Below, piece after piece: positions 1 to 8,178 of a DNA stretch of 28,077 bases. Within the stretch, counting starts at the first letter, position 1. Each line of letters opens with the position of its first letter. The position numbers and the translations under genes were made by a program. A model generated the notes under the pieces. The model saw nothing but the letters and a program-made list of their open reading frames with translations. It did not search any database and had not been told where the DNA came from. This DNA is from an uncultured Eubacteriales bacterium (GTDB taxonomy: Bacteria; Bacillota; Clostridia; Monoglobales; Monoglobaceae), in NCBI GenBank assembly GCA_958352815.1, contig CATWQA010000031.1, forward strand, positions 1-28,077, written 5' to 3'.

Positions 1-1
1 G

Positions 2-40
2 AACAATGAGCTTCAGCAGCTGAATATTTGGACAGAATAA
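2..40 (+). CDS. Possible 3' end of an upstream gene (partial)
   Basis: A frame open from the left edge encodes a dozen residues ending in NIWTE and stops at TAA 38-40. It could be the C-terminus of a plus-strand gene whose body lies outside the window. The fragment is too short to identify, and the opposite strand is also open here, so this is a weak call. Confidence 0.25.
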   Translation, partial: NNELQQLNIWTE

Positions 41-42
41 AT

Positions 43-206
43 TGTCGCCCACCCATCGTCACACTATGCCCTCATAGCTCGGCTTGCCTGTTCGTCAAGC
101 CTACGCTTTTACGGGCATGTGCTCCTCTATCCCAAAAAATCTTCGATTTTTTAGGAGCCCTGTATCCGATTTGCCGCCTCCGCCCCGAGCGCACAGGGCG
201 GGCGGA
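43..206. repeat. Interrupted copy of palindromic repeat family B
   Basis: A left arm TGTCGCCCACCC (43-54) and a right part (173-206) match the hairpin repeat also seen at 15722-15762 and 21903-21953. The 21 bases at 173-193 are identical to 15742-15762. The right outer arm CAGGGCGGGCG (194-204) is the complement of the left outer arm of the 15722 copy. About 118 bp of other sequence separates the two parts, with its own small hairpins: GGCTTG/CAAGCC near 78-98 and AAAAAATC/GATTTTTT near 133-151. No gene is supported in 41-259. Confidence 0.6.
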
Positions 207-216
207 AGGTATATTT

Positions 217-246
217 AAAAAAGGGCTGTCGCACAGACAGCCCTTT
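217..246 (-). terminator. Rho-independent terminator of ilvD
   Basis: An 11-bp perfect stem (220-230 with 236-246), loop GCACA, is followed on the minus strand by a run of six T. It lies 13 bases past the ilvD stop codon. Confidence 0.9.
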
Positions 247-259
247 ATATTATGCCAAA

Positions 260-1921
260 TTATTTAAGTATAGCTCCTGTTGCGCCGGAGGTAACGCTTC
301 TTGCGTACCGAGCCAGATAGCCTGTTTTAATCTTGGGCTCATGGGGCGTAAAGTTCTTACGTCTCTCCTCAAGCTCCTCGTCGGAAACCTCAAGGCTAAT
401 TGAGTAATTGGGAATATCAATATTTATTATATCCCCCTCCTGCACAAGACCGATAACTCCGCCCTCGGCCGCCTCAGGCGAAACGTGACCGATTGCCGCA
501 CCGCGGGTTGCTCCGGAAAATCTGCCGTCTGTTATAAGAGCAACGCTGTCGCCCAGACCGCTGCCCACAATTGCAGCAGTGGGGTAGAGCATCTCTCTCA
601 TACCCGGGCCGCCCTTGGGGCCCTCGTAACGGATTACCACAACATCGCCGGGGTTAATCTTTCCGCCGTAGATTGCTTCAACGGCGTCCTCCTCGTTGTC
701 AAACACCCTTGCCTTGCCCGAGTGCTTCATCATCTTCTCATCAACGGCAGACCGCTTAACAACGCAGCCGTCCGCCGCAATGTTGCCCTTGAGCACGGCA
801 AGACCGCCTGTTTTGCTGTAGGGATTATCCTTTGTTCTGATAACCTCAGGGTTGGTAATCTCGCAGCCCTCTATGTTCTCGCCCATTGTCTTGCCTGTTA
901 CGGTCATAACCGACTTATCAATCAAGCCCAGCTTATCAAGCTCATGGATAACCGCATACACGCCGCCCGCCTTGTTAAGGTCGAGCATAAAATGGTTGCC
1001 TGCGGGAGCCAGATGACAGAGATTGGGCGTCTTTTCGGAAACAACGTTTATCGTGTCAAAGGGCAGGTCGATGCCGCACTCGTGTGCGATCGCCGGCAGG
1101 TGCAGCGCGCTGTTTGTGCTGCAGCCCAGCGCCATGTCAACGGTGAGAGCGTTGATAAATGCTTCCTTTGTCATAATATCTCTGGGCTTTATGTCCTTCT
1201 TAATCAGCTCCATAATCTGCATTCCCACCTTTTTACCCAGGCGCAGCCTTTCAGAGAACACAGCGGGAATTGAACCGTTGCCCTTAAGACCCATACCCAG
1301 AGCCTCAGTCAGGCAGTTCATACTGTTTGCGGTGAACATACCGGAGCATGAGCCGCAGGTGGGGCAGCAGTTCTCCTCACAGGTTTTGAGCTCCTGCTCG
1401 TCAATCTCCCCTACGTTTACTCTGCCGACCGCCTCAATTACCGTGGAATAGCTTGCCGAGTCTCCGTTCCAGTCTGAACCTGCAAGCATGGGACCGCCGC
1501 TGACAAAGATTGACGGAATGTTAAGCCTTGCCGCCGCCATAAGCAGACCGGGAACGTTCTTATCACAGTTGGGAACCATAACCAATCCGTCAAATGGGTG
1601 GGCTGTTGCCATTGCCTCGGTTGAGTCCGCAATAAGCTCACGGGTAACGAGGGAATACTTCATGCCCTCATGCCCCATAGCGATACCGTCGCACACGGCG
1701 ATCGCCGGGAACACAATAGGCACTCCGCCCGCAAGAGAAATTCCCTGCTTTACGGCTTCAACCACCTTATCAATATTCATATGTCCGGGAACAATATCGT
1801 TCTTGGAGCTGACAACGCCGATTAAGGGCTTGCCTATCTCCTCCTCCGAAAGTCCCAATGCGTAGAGCAGCGAACGCTGCGGCGCCGCGCTTACGCCCTT
1901 TGTAATTCTATCACTTCTCAT
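260..1921 (-). CDS. ilvD: Dihydroxy-acid dehydratase
   Basis: IlvD dehydrates 2,3-dihydroxy-3-methyl(butanoate/pentanoate) to the 2-oxo acids that become valine, leucine and isoleucine; it is a cytosolic iron-sulfur enzyme. The 553 residues are full length for the family. Visible signatures are PNCDK (Cys119) and CCPTCGSCSG (185-194), which supply cluster ligands, and the GRFSGATRG segment near the C-terminus. Where the 2Fe-2S type carries an extra cysteine, this protein reads VPGH (44-47), as in the oxygen-sensitive E. coli type; that fits an anaerobe. The ATG is preceded by AGGAAGGTGA at good spacing. The gene stands alone, with its own promoter in the gap to the pectate lyase gene and a strong terminator. 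Confidence 0.97.
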   Translation of the reverse strand: MRSDRITKGVSAAPQRSLLYALGLSEEEIGKPLIGVVSSKNDIVPGHMNIDKVVEAVKQGISLAGGVPIVFPAIAVCDGIAMGHEGMKYSLVTRELIADSTEAMATAHPFDGLVMVPNCDKNVPGLLMAAARLNIPSIFVSGGPMLAGSDWNGDSASYSTVIEAVGRVNVGEIDEQELKTCEENCCPTCGSCSGMFTANSMNCLTEALGMGLKGNGSIPAVFSERLRLGKKVGMQIMELIKKDIKPRDIMTKEAFINALTVDMALGCSTNSALHLPAIAHECGIDLPFDTINVVSEKTPNLCHLAPAGNHFMLDLNKAGGVYAVIHELDKLGLIDKSVMTVTGKTMGENIEGCEITNPEVIRTKDNPYSKTGGLAVLKGNIAADGCVVKRSAVDEKMMKHSGKARVFDNEEDAVEAIYGGKINPGDVVVIRYEGPKGGPGMREMLYPTAAIVGSGLGDSVALITDGRFSGATRGAAIGHVSPEAAEGGVIGLVQEGDIINIDIPNYSISLEVSDEELEERRKNFTPHEPKIKTGYLARYARSVTSGATGAILK

Positions 1922-1952
1922 TTAAATCACCTTCCTAATTACTATATCTCAA

Positions 1953-1981
1953 AGTATACATCACTTTTGGAAATATGTCAA
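1953..1981 (-). promoter_or_regulatory. ilvD promoter (TTGACA-N17-TATACT)
   Basis: On the minus strand a perfect -35 TTGACA (1976-1981) and a -10 TATACT (1953-1958) are 17 bases apart, about 30 bases upstream of the ilvD ATG. The 16 bases at 1966-1981 recur, with one change, at the threonine-operon promoter (13047-13062). Confidence 0.85.
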
Positions 1982-1991
1982 TACGGCACAA

Positions 1992-4900
1992 TTATTTCCT
2001 TTTTATCTCCCCGGAGGCTTTCAGGGGAACCATCCCTTCATAGTCGCTCCAAATAAACGCCCGAATTACCGCCGTCTCTGTGTCAGGGGTGATTGTTACG
2101 GAGCTGCTGTTTTCTGCGTCATGGGTGTTTATCAGGGCGTCGTCCGCTCCGTACTCCGCAACTGTCATAACATAGTCTCCCGTAACAGCGTCCGTCATTT
2201 CGCAGGTGAGCTCGCCGCCGTCAAAGGTCTGAACCGCGCTGCCGCCCTGGCTGAACACAAAGCCTTGGGGCGTGGGTTCGGGGGTGGGATCTATCGTTGA
2301 AACCGTGTTTTCCACTCCTATGGAAATGTTATCTATTCCCAGAGAGACCGGTCCGCTTCCGGGGGTCATAAGCTCTGCCTTGGTGGGTGTCAGGTTTATA
2401 TCGTCAACATTTGCTCCCGACTTCTGTATTCCCGAGCCCAGGATTACCGAGTCTCTGTAGGTGTACTTAGAGCTGCTCTCCGTCTTGGTGTAAAGAGCAA
2501 CCTCGTTCTTGCCGTTTTCATTCTTGAACAGCTCAAGACGTATGCCGTACCAGGTGTCCTTAGAATATGTGAAGTTTGAGAAGCCGAAGTCCACGCCCTT
2601 TTCAGAGTCGCCGGTGGAGCCGGTTCCCTGAGAGAAGTAATCGGTTAAAACAAGCTCGCTGGAGGTTGAGTTTTTCTCTCCTTTATTGCTGCTGGTGTTA
2701 AGGGCGAATATAATGCTGCCGCCGGAATATGTGTTAGCGCAGCTTGCATTGACCTCGTCATATACCCTGATTAAGGTTGTATCCTTTTCAATATCGCCCT
2801 TGTTGTACTCAAACTGGAACACCACCTTGTCGCCGCTGAGAGCTGCCTCGGGTGTATATGTCCACTTAGCTCTGTTTGATGCTTTATCCTCAAATTGCAG
2901 ACTGTTATCAGAGCCGCTTCTGTTTGCAACCGTAATTGAGTCGCCGTCTCTCACGTCAAGCACCAGGCTTGCACCGTTTGAGTTGGTAATCTTATCATCT
3001 CTGGCAAAGGTTGTTCCTACGGCAAGGTCGTCAAAGTCCCAGGTCTCCATATCCGTCTCGGTCTTGGTGGTAGACTGGGTTGCGGTCTTTTTCACAAACT
3101 TCATTCCCAAAACCTTGCCCTTGGTTCCCGCAGGGAATATATAATAGGTGGTTCCTGCGGTTACCTTGGCGGAAACCGTTGTGAGGGTGCTGCCTCCCAC
3201 CTTCATTCCCGCATACTCCGTTTTGTAGTCTTTGACGCCCTCAGGCACAATATAGAAAGTTTTCGTGTCCGCCAGCTCTGCCGCATAGCCATACAGAGTT
3301 CCGTCATAGGGAGCCGTGTACTTAAGGCAGATACCCGTTCCCGCTCCGTTGCTATAGCTTCCGTTTTCCGTATAGGTCATATATGTGGTTCTGGATGAAC
3401 CGTCCACAGTAATTCCGGAGCTTAATGTTCCCGTGACTATATCGGAAACTGTATACAATCCCTCGGCAAGCTTTGTTCCCGCCGCTTTGCCGTTGTCCGA
3501 CTCTGAGGGGTACCAGCTGAATGTTGATGTCAGCACTGTCGGCGTGAAGTATTTTGTCAGGGTGCAGCCCCCGTAGGAAACCTCCGCCTTTAGATATGCT
3601 GTTTCGTTGCTTGTTCCCGTGGGCTGGGTCACGCTTGTTACTTGGTTGTTCTCAATAGTAATATTATCGGAGGATGAGCTCCAGCTAATATCAGAGCCGT
3701 TTTTGAAGCCTGTGGTTGCCAAAGTCAAATCGCTTGCATCAGAGATTTTGCTCTTTGACAGCTTGAGGGCGTTCAGGTCCGCTATAGCCTTAGAGTAGTC
3801 ATCTCCCAGCTCTTCAAGTGTGGGGGACAGGGTTACAACCCCATCGGGGAATGAGTCAACCGTCAGGTCGTTGCAGTAATGCTCAATATTGGTGTACGCC
3901 CCGCCTAAGTAGCAGCCGCTTGCGTCAGAGGGGTCGTTGGGGTTAAGACCTCTGGCAGTCTCCCAATCGTCAGGCATACCGTCGTTATCACTGTCGGTTA
4001 TCTCCTTCGTGAGAATTGCCTCGGGATAGTATTCGTCATAGTTGACCTGCTTTATGCTGTACTTGCTGATAACATCAGAGCTCACGTTAGAGGTGCTGCC
4101 GCCTCCCGAAAGAGAGCCTGTGCCGTTAATAGCGTCGTTTAAAACCTCATCGTCAATCCTTGTTCTGGACTCCTTGTTAATCGCCGCCCCTGCATAGGAG
4201 GTAACGTGTTCAAATGCCTGATCCGCAGTTTCGTAATCCTGCGCCACAGAGACGTCAACTCCATTGACCAAAATCGGGAAGTGCTGAGACGCACGGTAAT
4301 GGGACTCGTAATAATTCAAGTTTCTGTTAAGGCTCAGGCCGCCGTTCCAGTTGTTGTTGCTCATTGTGCTATTTGCCGAGCCCTTTCTGTCGGTCATCTT
4401 ATTGCCCTCCAGGAAGAACTTTGTAACGTTGTAATTTGAGCCGCTGTCAAGAGCCCCGAAGTTATCGCCGCCTCTTGTGGATATGCCTTTTTTGAAGTAG
4501 TTGCCTACGTAGTTTTCGTGACCGAATGTGCCGTATGCGGTCTGGCCGCCCCAGTCATATATAACATTGTTTACATAGTCCATAGCGTTAGAGCCGTCTA
4601 CCTTGCCTCTGAAGTTTCTGGACATGTTATGGCATATCAAATTATGGTGCCATGAATTGTTAGCGGCGCCGAACATGGGTCCGAAGCCGTGAGTTCCCTT
4701 TGAATGGGTAGAAAGACAGTTGGCGGGACCGATAATCGTATACTGCAAGGTCATGTTCTTGCCGGAATACAGACCGTACTGCTCATCGTTTGCCCAGCCT
4801 ATTGAGCAGTGGTCGATTATGGAGTTGGAGCCCTTTGAGCCTCCCCAAGCGTCATAGTCGCCGCTTCCCTTTTCACCGGGTCTTGAGGAGACATAGCGCA

Positions 4901-5315
4901 CGATAATATTATCCCCCGCCATGGCAAGCTTTCCGTTGCGCACGGTTATTCCCGCCCCTCCGGGAGCCGTCTGACCCATCACGCTTATATTTCCGCTTAT
5001 GCTTATATCGGATTTGAGATTTATGGTGCCGCCCACGTCAAAAACAACAATACGCCGACCTGAGGACACAGCGTCTCTGAGGGAGCCCGTTCCGCTGTCG
5101 TTCAGATTGGTTACGTGGTATATTTCTCCGCCCCGTCCGCCGGTGGCAAACTTGCCTGCGCCCTCTGCGCCGGGGAAAGCAATTGCCCGCTCGGGCTCCG
5201 GGGATATGTAGCCGTTTCCCGCTGCGGTTACGTTCACCGCACCAAACGCCGATGCCGACATAACAGCCGCCATTGACAGCGCGGCTAATTTTTTCATTAT
5301 TTTAAGTGGTTTCAT
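1992..5315 (-). CDS. Secreted multidomain pectate lyase (PL1-like)
   Basis: This 1107-residue protein is probably an extracellular pectin-degrading lyase cleaving polygalacturonate by beta-elimination. Residues 1-31 form a signal peptide: lysines, a hydrophobic core, then AxA-type sites. Residues about 43-390 carry the pectate-lyase beta-helix signature: AFPGAEGAGKFATGGRGG, then repeated short strands rich in Asn and Gly. Near 437-447 sits DSDNDGMPDDWE, a calcium-loop motif often found behind PL1 domains. An Ig-like segment follows (about 515-590), then one or two beta-rich, possibly carbohydrate-binding modules (about 600-1000), a PTPEPTP linker near 1010 and a final beta-rich domain. No dockerin, SLH or sorting signal is evident. 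The first ATG is preferred because AAGGGA lies before it; the ATG at codon 7 has no ribosome site. The PL family is inferred from motifs; substrate range is unknown. Confidence 0.88.
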   Translation of the reverse strand: MKPLKIMKKLAALSMAAVMSASAFGAVNVTAAGNGYISPEPERAIAFPGAEGAGKFATGGRGGEIYHVTNLNDSGTGSLRDAVSSGRRIVVFDVGGTINLKSDISISGNISVMGQTAPGGAGITVRNGKLAMAGDNIIVRYVSSRPGEKGSGDYDAWGGSKGSNSIIDHCSIGWANDEQYGLYSGKNMTLQYTIIGPANCLSTHSKGTHGFGPMFGAANNSWHHNLICHNMSRNFRGKVDGSNAMDYVNNVIYDWGGQTAYGTFGHENYVGNYFKKGISTRGGDNFGALDSGSNYNVTKFFLEGNKMTDRKGSANSTMSNNNWNGGLSLNRNLNYYESHYRASQHFPILVNGVDVSVAQDYETADQAFEHVTSYAGAAINKESRTRIDDEVLNDAINGTGSLSGGGSTSNVSSDVISKYSIKQVNYDEYYPEAILTKEITDSDNDGMPDDWETARGLNPNDPSDASGCYLGGAYTNIEHYCNDLTVDSFPDGVVTLSPTLEELGDDYSKAIADLNALKLSKSKISDASDLTLATTGFKNGSDISWSSSSDNITIENNQVTSVTQPTGTSNETAYLKAEVSYGGCTLTKYFTPTVLTSTFSWYPSESDNGKAAGTKLAEGLYTVSDIVTGTLSSGITVDGSSRTTYMTYTENGSYSNGAGTGICLKYTAPYDGTLYGYAAELADTKTFYIVPEGVKDYKTEYAGMKVGGSTLTTVSAKVTAGTTYYIFPAGTKGKVLGMKFVKKTATQSTTKTETDMETWDFDDLAVGTTFARDDKITNSNGASLVLDVRDGDSITVANRSGSDNSLQFEDKASNRAKWTYTPEAALSGDKVVFQFEYNKGDIEKDTTLIRVYDEVNASCANTYSGGSIIFALNTSSNKGEKNSTSSELVLTDYFSQGTGSTGDSEKGVDFGFSNFTYSKDTWYGIRLELFKNENGKNEVALYTKTESSSKYTYRDSVILGSGIQKSGANVDDINLTPTKAELMTPGSGPVSLGIDNISIGVENTVSTIDPTPEPTPQGFVFSQGGSAVQTFDGGELTCEMTDAVTGDYVMTVAEYGADDALINTHDAENSSSVTITPDTETAVIRAFIWSDYEGMVPLKASGEIKRK

Positions 5316-5378
5316 AGTGTCACATCCCTTTTATTTTTATTTGAATAATCACACAAAAAATCAAATTAATTCAGGGTA

Positions 5379-5407
5379 ATTATACAATAGTTTAGAAAAT
5401 TTTCCAA
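5379..5407 (-). promoter_or_regulatory. Pectate lyase promoter (TTGGAA-N17-TATAAT)
   Basis: On the minus strand a consensus -10 (5379-5384) lies 17 bases from a 4-of-6 -35 (5402-5407). The transcript would carry a leader of about 55 bases, AT-rich, with no obvious structure. Confidence 0.75.
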
Positions 5408-5493
5408 CACTAATAAAAGGTTAGGACAATATTCCTGTATAACAGCGTAAAATTAAAATGGTCCTTTGCCGCCAAATACATAGGCGGACTAAC

Positions 5494-5524
5494 ATATTTG
5501 TAAACGGATTAGAATATTTGTAAA
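5494..5524 (+). repeat. Two direct repeats of ATATTTGTAAA, 20-bp period
   Basis: The 11-mer occurs at 5494-5504 and 5514-5524, just outside the REP at 5535. The rest of 5408-5534 holds nothing recognisable. Confidence 0.5.
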
Positions 5525-5534
5525 TCGTCACGCT

Positions 5535-5561
5535 GTAGGGGGCGGTCTCCTGAACGCCCCG
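5535..5561 (+). repeat. REP-like hairpin, family A, copy 1
   Basis: This 27-bp unit starts with GTAG and forms a stem GGGGCG (5539-5544) with CGCCCC (5555-5560). It faces copy 2 (5659-5685) in inverted orientation across 97 bp, a BIME-like pair next to the RAYT gene. A third copy of the same length is at 21599-21625. Confidence 0.85.
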
Positions 5562-5658
5562 ATGCACACCTCCGATTGAACAACAAACAACTGAATCCTG
5601 CTCTATGTCAGTTTTGCTCCCGCTCCTGTTTAATTTAATGTGTACACATAACATGTTG

Positions 5659-5685
5659 CGGGGCGTCTGAGAAGCCGCCCCCTAC
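5659..5685 (-). repeat. REP-like hairpin, family A, copy 2, overlapping the RAYT stop codon
   Basis: This is the same 27-bp unit read on the minus strand. Its GTAG tetranucleotide (5682-5685) contains the TAG stop codon of the transposase gene, so the hairpin begins exactly where translation ends. There is no T-run after it, so it is a poor terminator. Confidence 0.88.
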
Positions 5686-6251
5686 GACTGTAACTTACAT
5701 ACGTATTTTAAAATCTTTTGCCATATATCGCTATATTCATCAAATTCCCAACGTATCGGATTATTTTCAATATATTCATATGTCTCTCTATATTCACGTT
5801 CGTCCCTAACAATATGTTCGTAGTATCCGCGTTGCCAAATATTATTTCCGCACAATTTATTTGTATATCTTTTCAAAGACGAAACTATTTTAGGAATTGT
5901 TTCATTGCTGCGCGCTGCTTTATTGATGTCTCGATATGTGTCATTAATTCTGCTTTCCGAGCCTTTTATTATAATAATTAAGTGTATATGATTTGGCATT
6001 ATCACATAGTTATCTATTACTATTCCTTCTTTATTATTCAGAAACATTAATGCCTTTTCAACTATATTTCCGTACCTCGTCAATTTTATTTTCACATCAA
6101 TCGGACATTTTAAGTCGCAGCCCTCTCCTACAACCTCTGACAGGAAGCATTTCTTGTCAGAGGTACACACCGTTATGAAATAATATCCATTTTGCGAATA
6201 ATCGTAATACTTTAGTCGTACATCCTTTCGCTTGGGTAATTTCTCACTCAT
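5682..6251 (-). CDS. REP-associated tyrosine transposase (RAYT, Y1/HUH family)
   Basis: RAYTs are single-copy, domesticated-looking relatives of IS200 transposases that nick single-stranded REP hairpins through a tyrosine. The 189-residue protein has the expected order of motifs: NGYYFITVCT (21-30), the metal-binding HUH in MPNHIHLI with His88 and His90, WQRGYYEH (139-146) and YIENNPIRW (160-168). The catalytic tyrosine is probably in the WQRGYYEH block, but this cannot be settled by eye. The ATG starts one base after the stop of the upstream methyltransferase gene, with GGAAGAG inside that gene as ribosome site, so the two may be translationally coupled. The stop codon lies in the family A REP. 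No IS ends or target duplications are visible, as expected of RAYTs. Confidence 0.9.
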   Translation of the reverse strand: MSEKLPKRKDVRLKYYDYSQNGYYFITVCTSDKKCFLSEVVGEGCDLKCPIDVKIKLTRYGNIVEKALMFLNNKEGIVIDNYVIMPNHIHLIIIIKGSESRINDTYRDINKAARSNETIPKIVSSLKRYTNKLCGNNIWQRGYYEHIVRDEREYRETYEYIENNPIRWEFDEYSDIWQKILKYVCKLQS

Positions 6252-6252
6252 A

Positions 6253-7404
6253 TTAATTCTCTTCCTTCAGCAGCTTATCCAGCGTAGGGCTAAAGTTAAA
6301 CTCCTTTATCAGTTCATCCGCCTTTTGTCTTGCGGCATTTCTCTTACTCTCCGAGGTTTTGCCCTTTACCGCCCGTATGAGCAAATTCTTCGGTGAATGC
6401 TCAAAGTCCACAAACTCCAGCATCTGTACCTTATACCCCTGCCATTCAAGGAGCTTGCCTCGTATAGCGTCGGTTGCAAGGGCGGAAAACCGCTCCTTAA
6501 TCAGTCCGTAATCCGTCAATGCCGAAAACCTATCGGTCTTTATCTGCCCGTTAAGCTCGTGCTGGCAGCAGGGCACCGACACAATAGTCTCCGCTCCCCA
6601 CGCCACCGCGTTATACAAGGCGTAATCCGTCGCCGTGTCGCAGGCGTGGAGGGTTATCACCATATGGGGCTTAAAGTCGGGCTTATACCCGTTTATATCC
6701 CCCACCTTGAAGCTGAGGCCGCTGTAGCCGTACTTCTCCGCAAGGGCGTTACACTTTTCGATAACATCCTTCTTTAAATCAAGTCCCACAATTTGGGGGT
6801 TAATCCCCTTAATCTCTGTCAGGTAATAATACAAAATAAAAGTTAGATAGGACTTGCCGCAGCCAAAGTCCAAAATCCGTATTTCCTCCCCGGGACTTTT
6901 GGCAATCACATCATCGATTATCTCAACAAACCGATTTATCTGCTTATACTTATCGTACATTGCGCTGACAACGTGACCGTCCTTGGTGAAAACGCCCAAA
7001 TCCACAAGGGGCGGGATTGAGGTGTTCTGCCGCAGCAGGTACTTTTTGTCTCTGTTATTGCCCGCAGCTTTTTTGTACTTGCCCTCGGCGATTTTCTTTT
7101 TAACAAGGCTCGCCTTTCCCTTTTTTGAAATTTTAATTAGGTAGTAGCTGTCACCGCTCCACCCGTCAAACTGCCTGAAACCGCCGCTTTCGATTATATT
7201 TTCAACGACGGCGCAAATCTGCTCCGTCTCAACATTTTCATGAAACGCCTGCTTTTCGGTGAACCTCTCAATTTGGTATACCTCTCTGCCGCCTATATCG
7301 GTCAGGCGAATTTCAACTTTTTTGCATTCCGCCGATTTCAATCTCGGATTGCTTATAACAGCCCTTAAAATCCTGTCGCCGAACACTGCGCCTATATATT
7401 CCAC
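6253..7404 (-). CDS. SAM-dependent methyltransferase (Methyltransf_32-like)
   Basis: A 383-residue cytosolic protein. The N-terminal 160 residues have no recognised fold. A Rossmann methyltransferase domain follows: motif I ILDFGCGKSYLTF (about 173-185), an acidic GLDLKK strand end (motif II), then LHACDTATD (about 250) and VPCCQHEL (about 278), the paired signatures of the Methyltransf_32 group (METTL25 relatives). The substrate is unknown; an RNA target is a guess from family company. Translation starts at GTG: a perfect AGGAGG sits six bases before it and begins within the TAG stop of the SDR gene, so the two genes are tightly linked. The C-terminal tail is lysine-rich. Confidence 0.82.
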   Translation of the reverse strand: MEYIGAVFGDRILRAVISNPRLKSAECKKVEIRLTDIGGREVYQIERFTEKQAFHENVETEQICAVVENIIESGGFRQFDGWSGDSYYLIKISKKGKASLVKKKIAEGKYKKAAGNNRDKKYLLRQNTSIPPLVDLGVFTKDGHVVSAMYDKYKQINRFVEIIDDVIAKSPGEEIRILDFGCGKSYLTFILYYYLTEIKGINPQIVGLDLKKDVIEKCNALAEKYGYSGLSFKVGDINGYKPDFKPHMVITLHACDTATDYALYNAVAWGAETIVSVPCCQHELNGQIKTDRFSALTDYGLIKERFSALATDAIRGKLLEWQGYKVQMLEFVDFEHSPKNLLIRAVKGKTSESKRNAARQKADELIKEFNFSPTLDKLLKEEN

Positions 7405-7414
7405 AATATGCCTC

Positions 7415-8128
7415 CTAAATCACAAATCCGCCGTTTACGCCGATAACCTGCCCGGTGATAAAGCTGCTGCTCTCCTCTGCCAAAAAGCGGGCAAGCCCGC
7501 CTACGTCCTCCGGAGTGCCTATCCGCATAAGAGGGGTCTCCTCCACCAGAACGGTTATTGTCTCCTCGTCATGCTCCTGGTTCATAGGAGTATCAATAAG
7601 CCCGGGGGTTATGCAGTTCACTCGTATTCCCGAGGGCCCCAGTTCCTTTGCAAGAGCCTTTGTCAAGCCTATAACCCCCGCCTTTGCCGCAGAGTACGCC
7701 GCCTCGCAGGAAGCGCCAACCTCTCCCCACATTGAGGAAATGTTTATAATGCTTCCGCTGTGATTTCTTATCATGTGGGGCAGGGCGTGTTTCGTCACTC
7801 GGTACACCCCGCTTAAATTAACATCTATAATCTCGTTCCATATCTCCTCGGTGCAGTCGGTAAACAGCTGGGATTTAGATACTCCCGCGTTGTTTATGAG
7901 AACGTCTACACCGCCGAAGCGTTCCTCAATCTCCTTAAACATGGCGGCGACCTCCTCGGGGGAGCTCACGTCCGCCTTTACGGGGAAGCCACCGACAGCC
8001 CTTGCAACTGCCTGAGCCCTTTCCTCAGAGCGGTTATAATTTATCACCACGTTATAATCGCCGCCGAATTTTTCGGCAATTTCAGAGCCTATCCCGCCGG
8101 ACGCCCCTGTTATCAAAACCGTTTTCAT
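7415..8128 (-). CDS. SDR-family oxidoreductase (FabG/YmfI-like)
   Basis: A classical short-chain dehydrogenase/reductase of 237 residues. It has the NAD(P) loop TGASGGIG (7-14), NNAG (88-91), the catalytic Ser in NISSMWGEVG, and YSAAK (Tyr and Lys of the catalytic pair), plus the family C-terminus GQVIGVNGGF. It resembles 3-oxoacyl-ACP reductase (FabG), but no fatty-acid genes are near. The SSMWG..GASCE.AYSAAKAG stretch is similar to what I recall from YmfI-type reductases, which finish elongation-factor P modification in Bacillus. That assignment is tentative. It lies downstream of lysC, separated by a hairpin at 8151-8175, and upstream of the methyltransferase gene. Confidence 0.85.
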   Translation of the reverse strand: MKTVLITGASGGIGSEIAEKFGGDYNVVINYNRSEERAQAVARAVGGFPVKADVSSPEEVAAMFKEIEERFGGVDVLINNAGVSKSQLFTDCTEEIWNEIIDVNLSGVYRVTKHALPHMIRNHSGSIINISSMWGEVGASCEAAYSAAKAGVIGLTKALAKELGPSGIRVNCITPGLIDTPMNQEHDEETITVLVEETPLMRIGTPEDVGGLARFLAEESSSFITGQVIGVNGGFVI

Positions 8129-8150
8129 AGTTTAAACCCCTTTAAATCGG

Positions 8151-8175
8151 AAAGAACGGCGTGCTGCCGTTCTTT
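8151..8175 (-). terminator. Hairpin after lysC, probable weak terminator
   Basis: A 10-bp perfect stem AAAGAACGGC/GCCGTTCTTT with a 5-base loop starts four bases past the lysC stop. The only T-run is inside the stem, so read-through into the SDR gene is likely. Confidence 0.65.
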
Positions 8176-8178
8176 CAG

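Noticed and set aside
28..267. A 79-codon open frame in the left spacer
   Set aside because: It runs through palindromic repeats and the ilvD terminator, has no ribosome site and no protein-like composition.
485..1273. A long open frame antisense to ilvD
   Set aside because: It is a shadow of the GC-biased codon pattern of ilvD; the ilvD frame carries all family motifs.
5421..5654. A 77-codon open frame between the pectate lyase and RAYT genes
   Set aside because: It spans a REP hairpin and has no ribosome site or recognisable protein.
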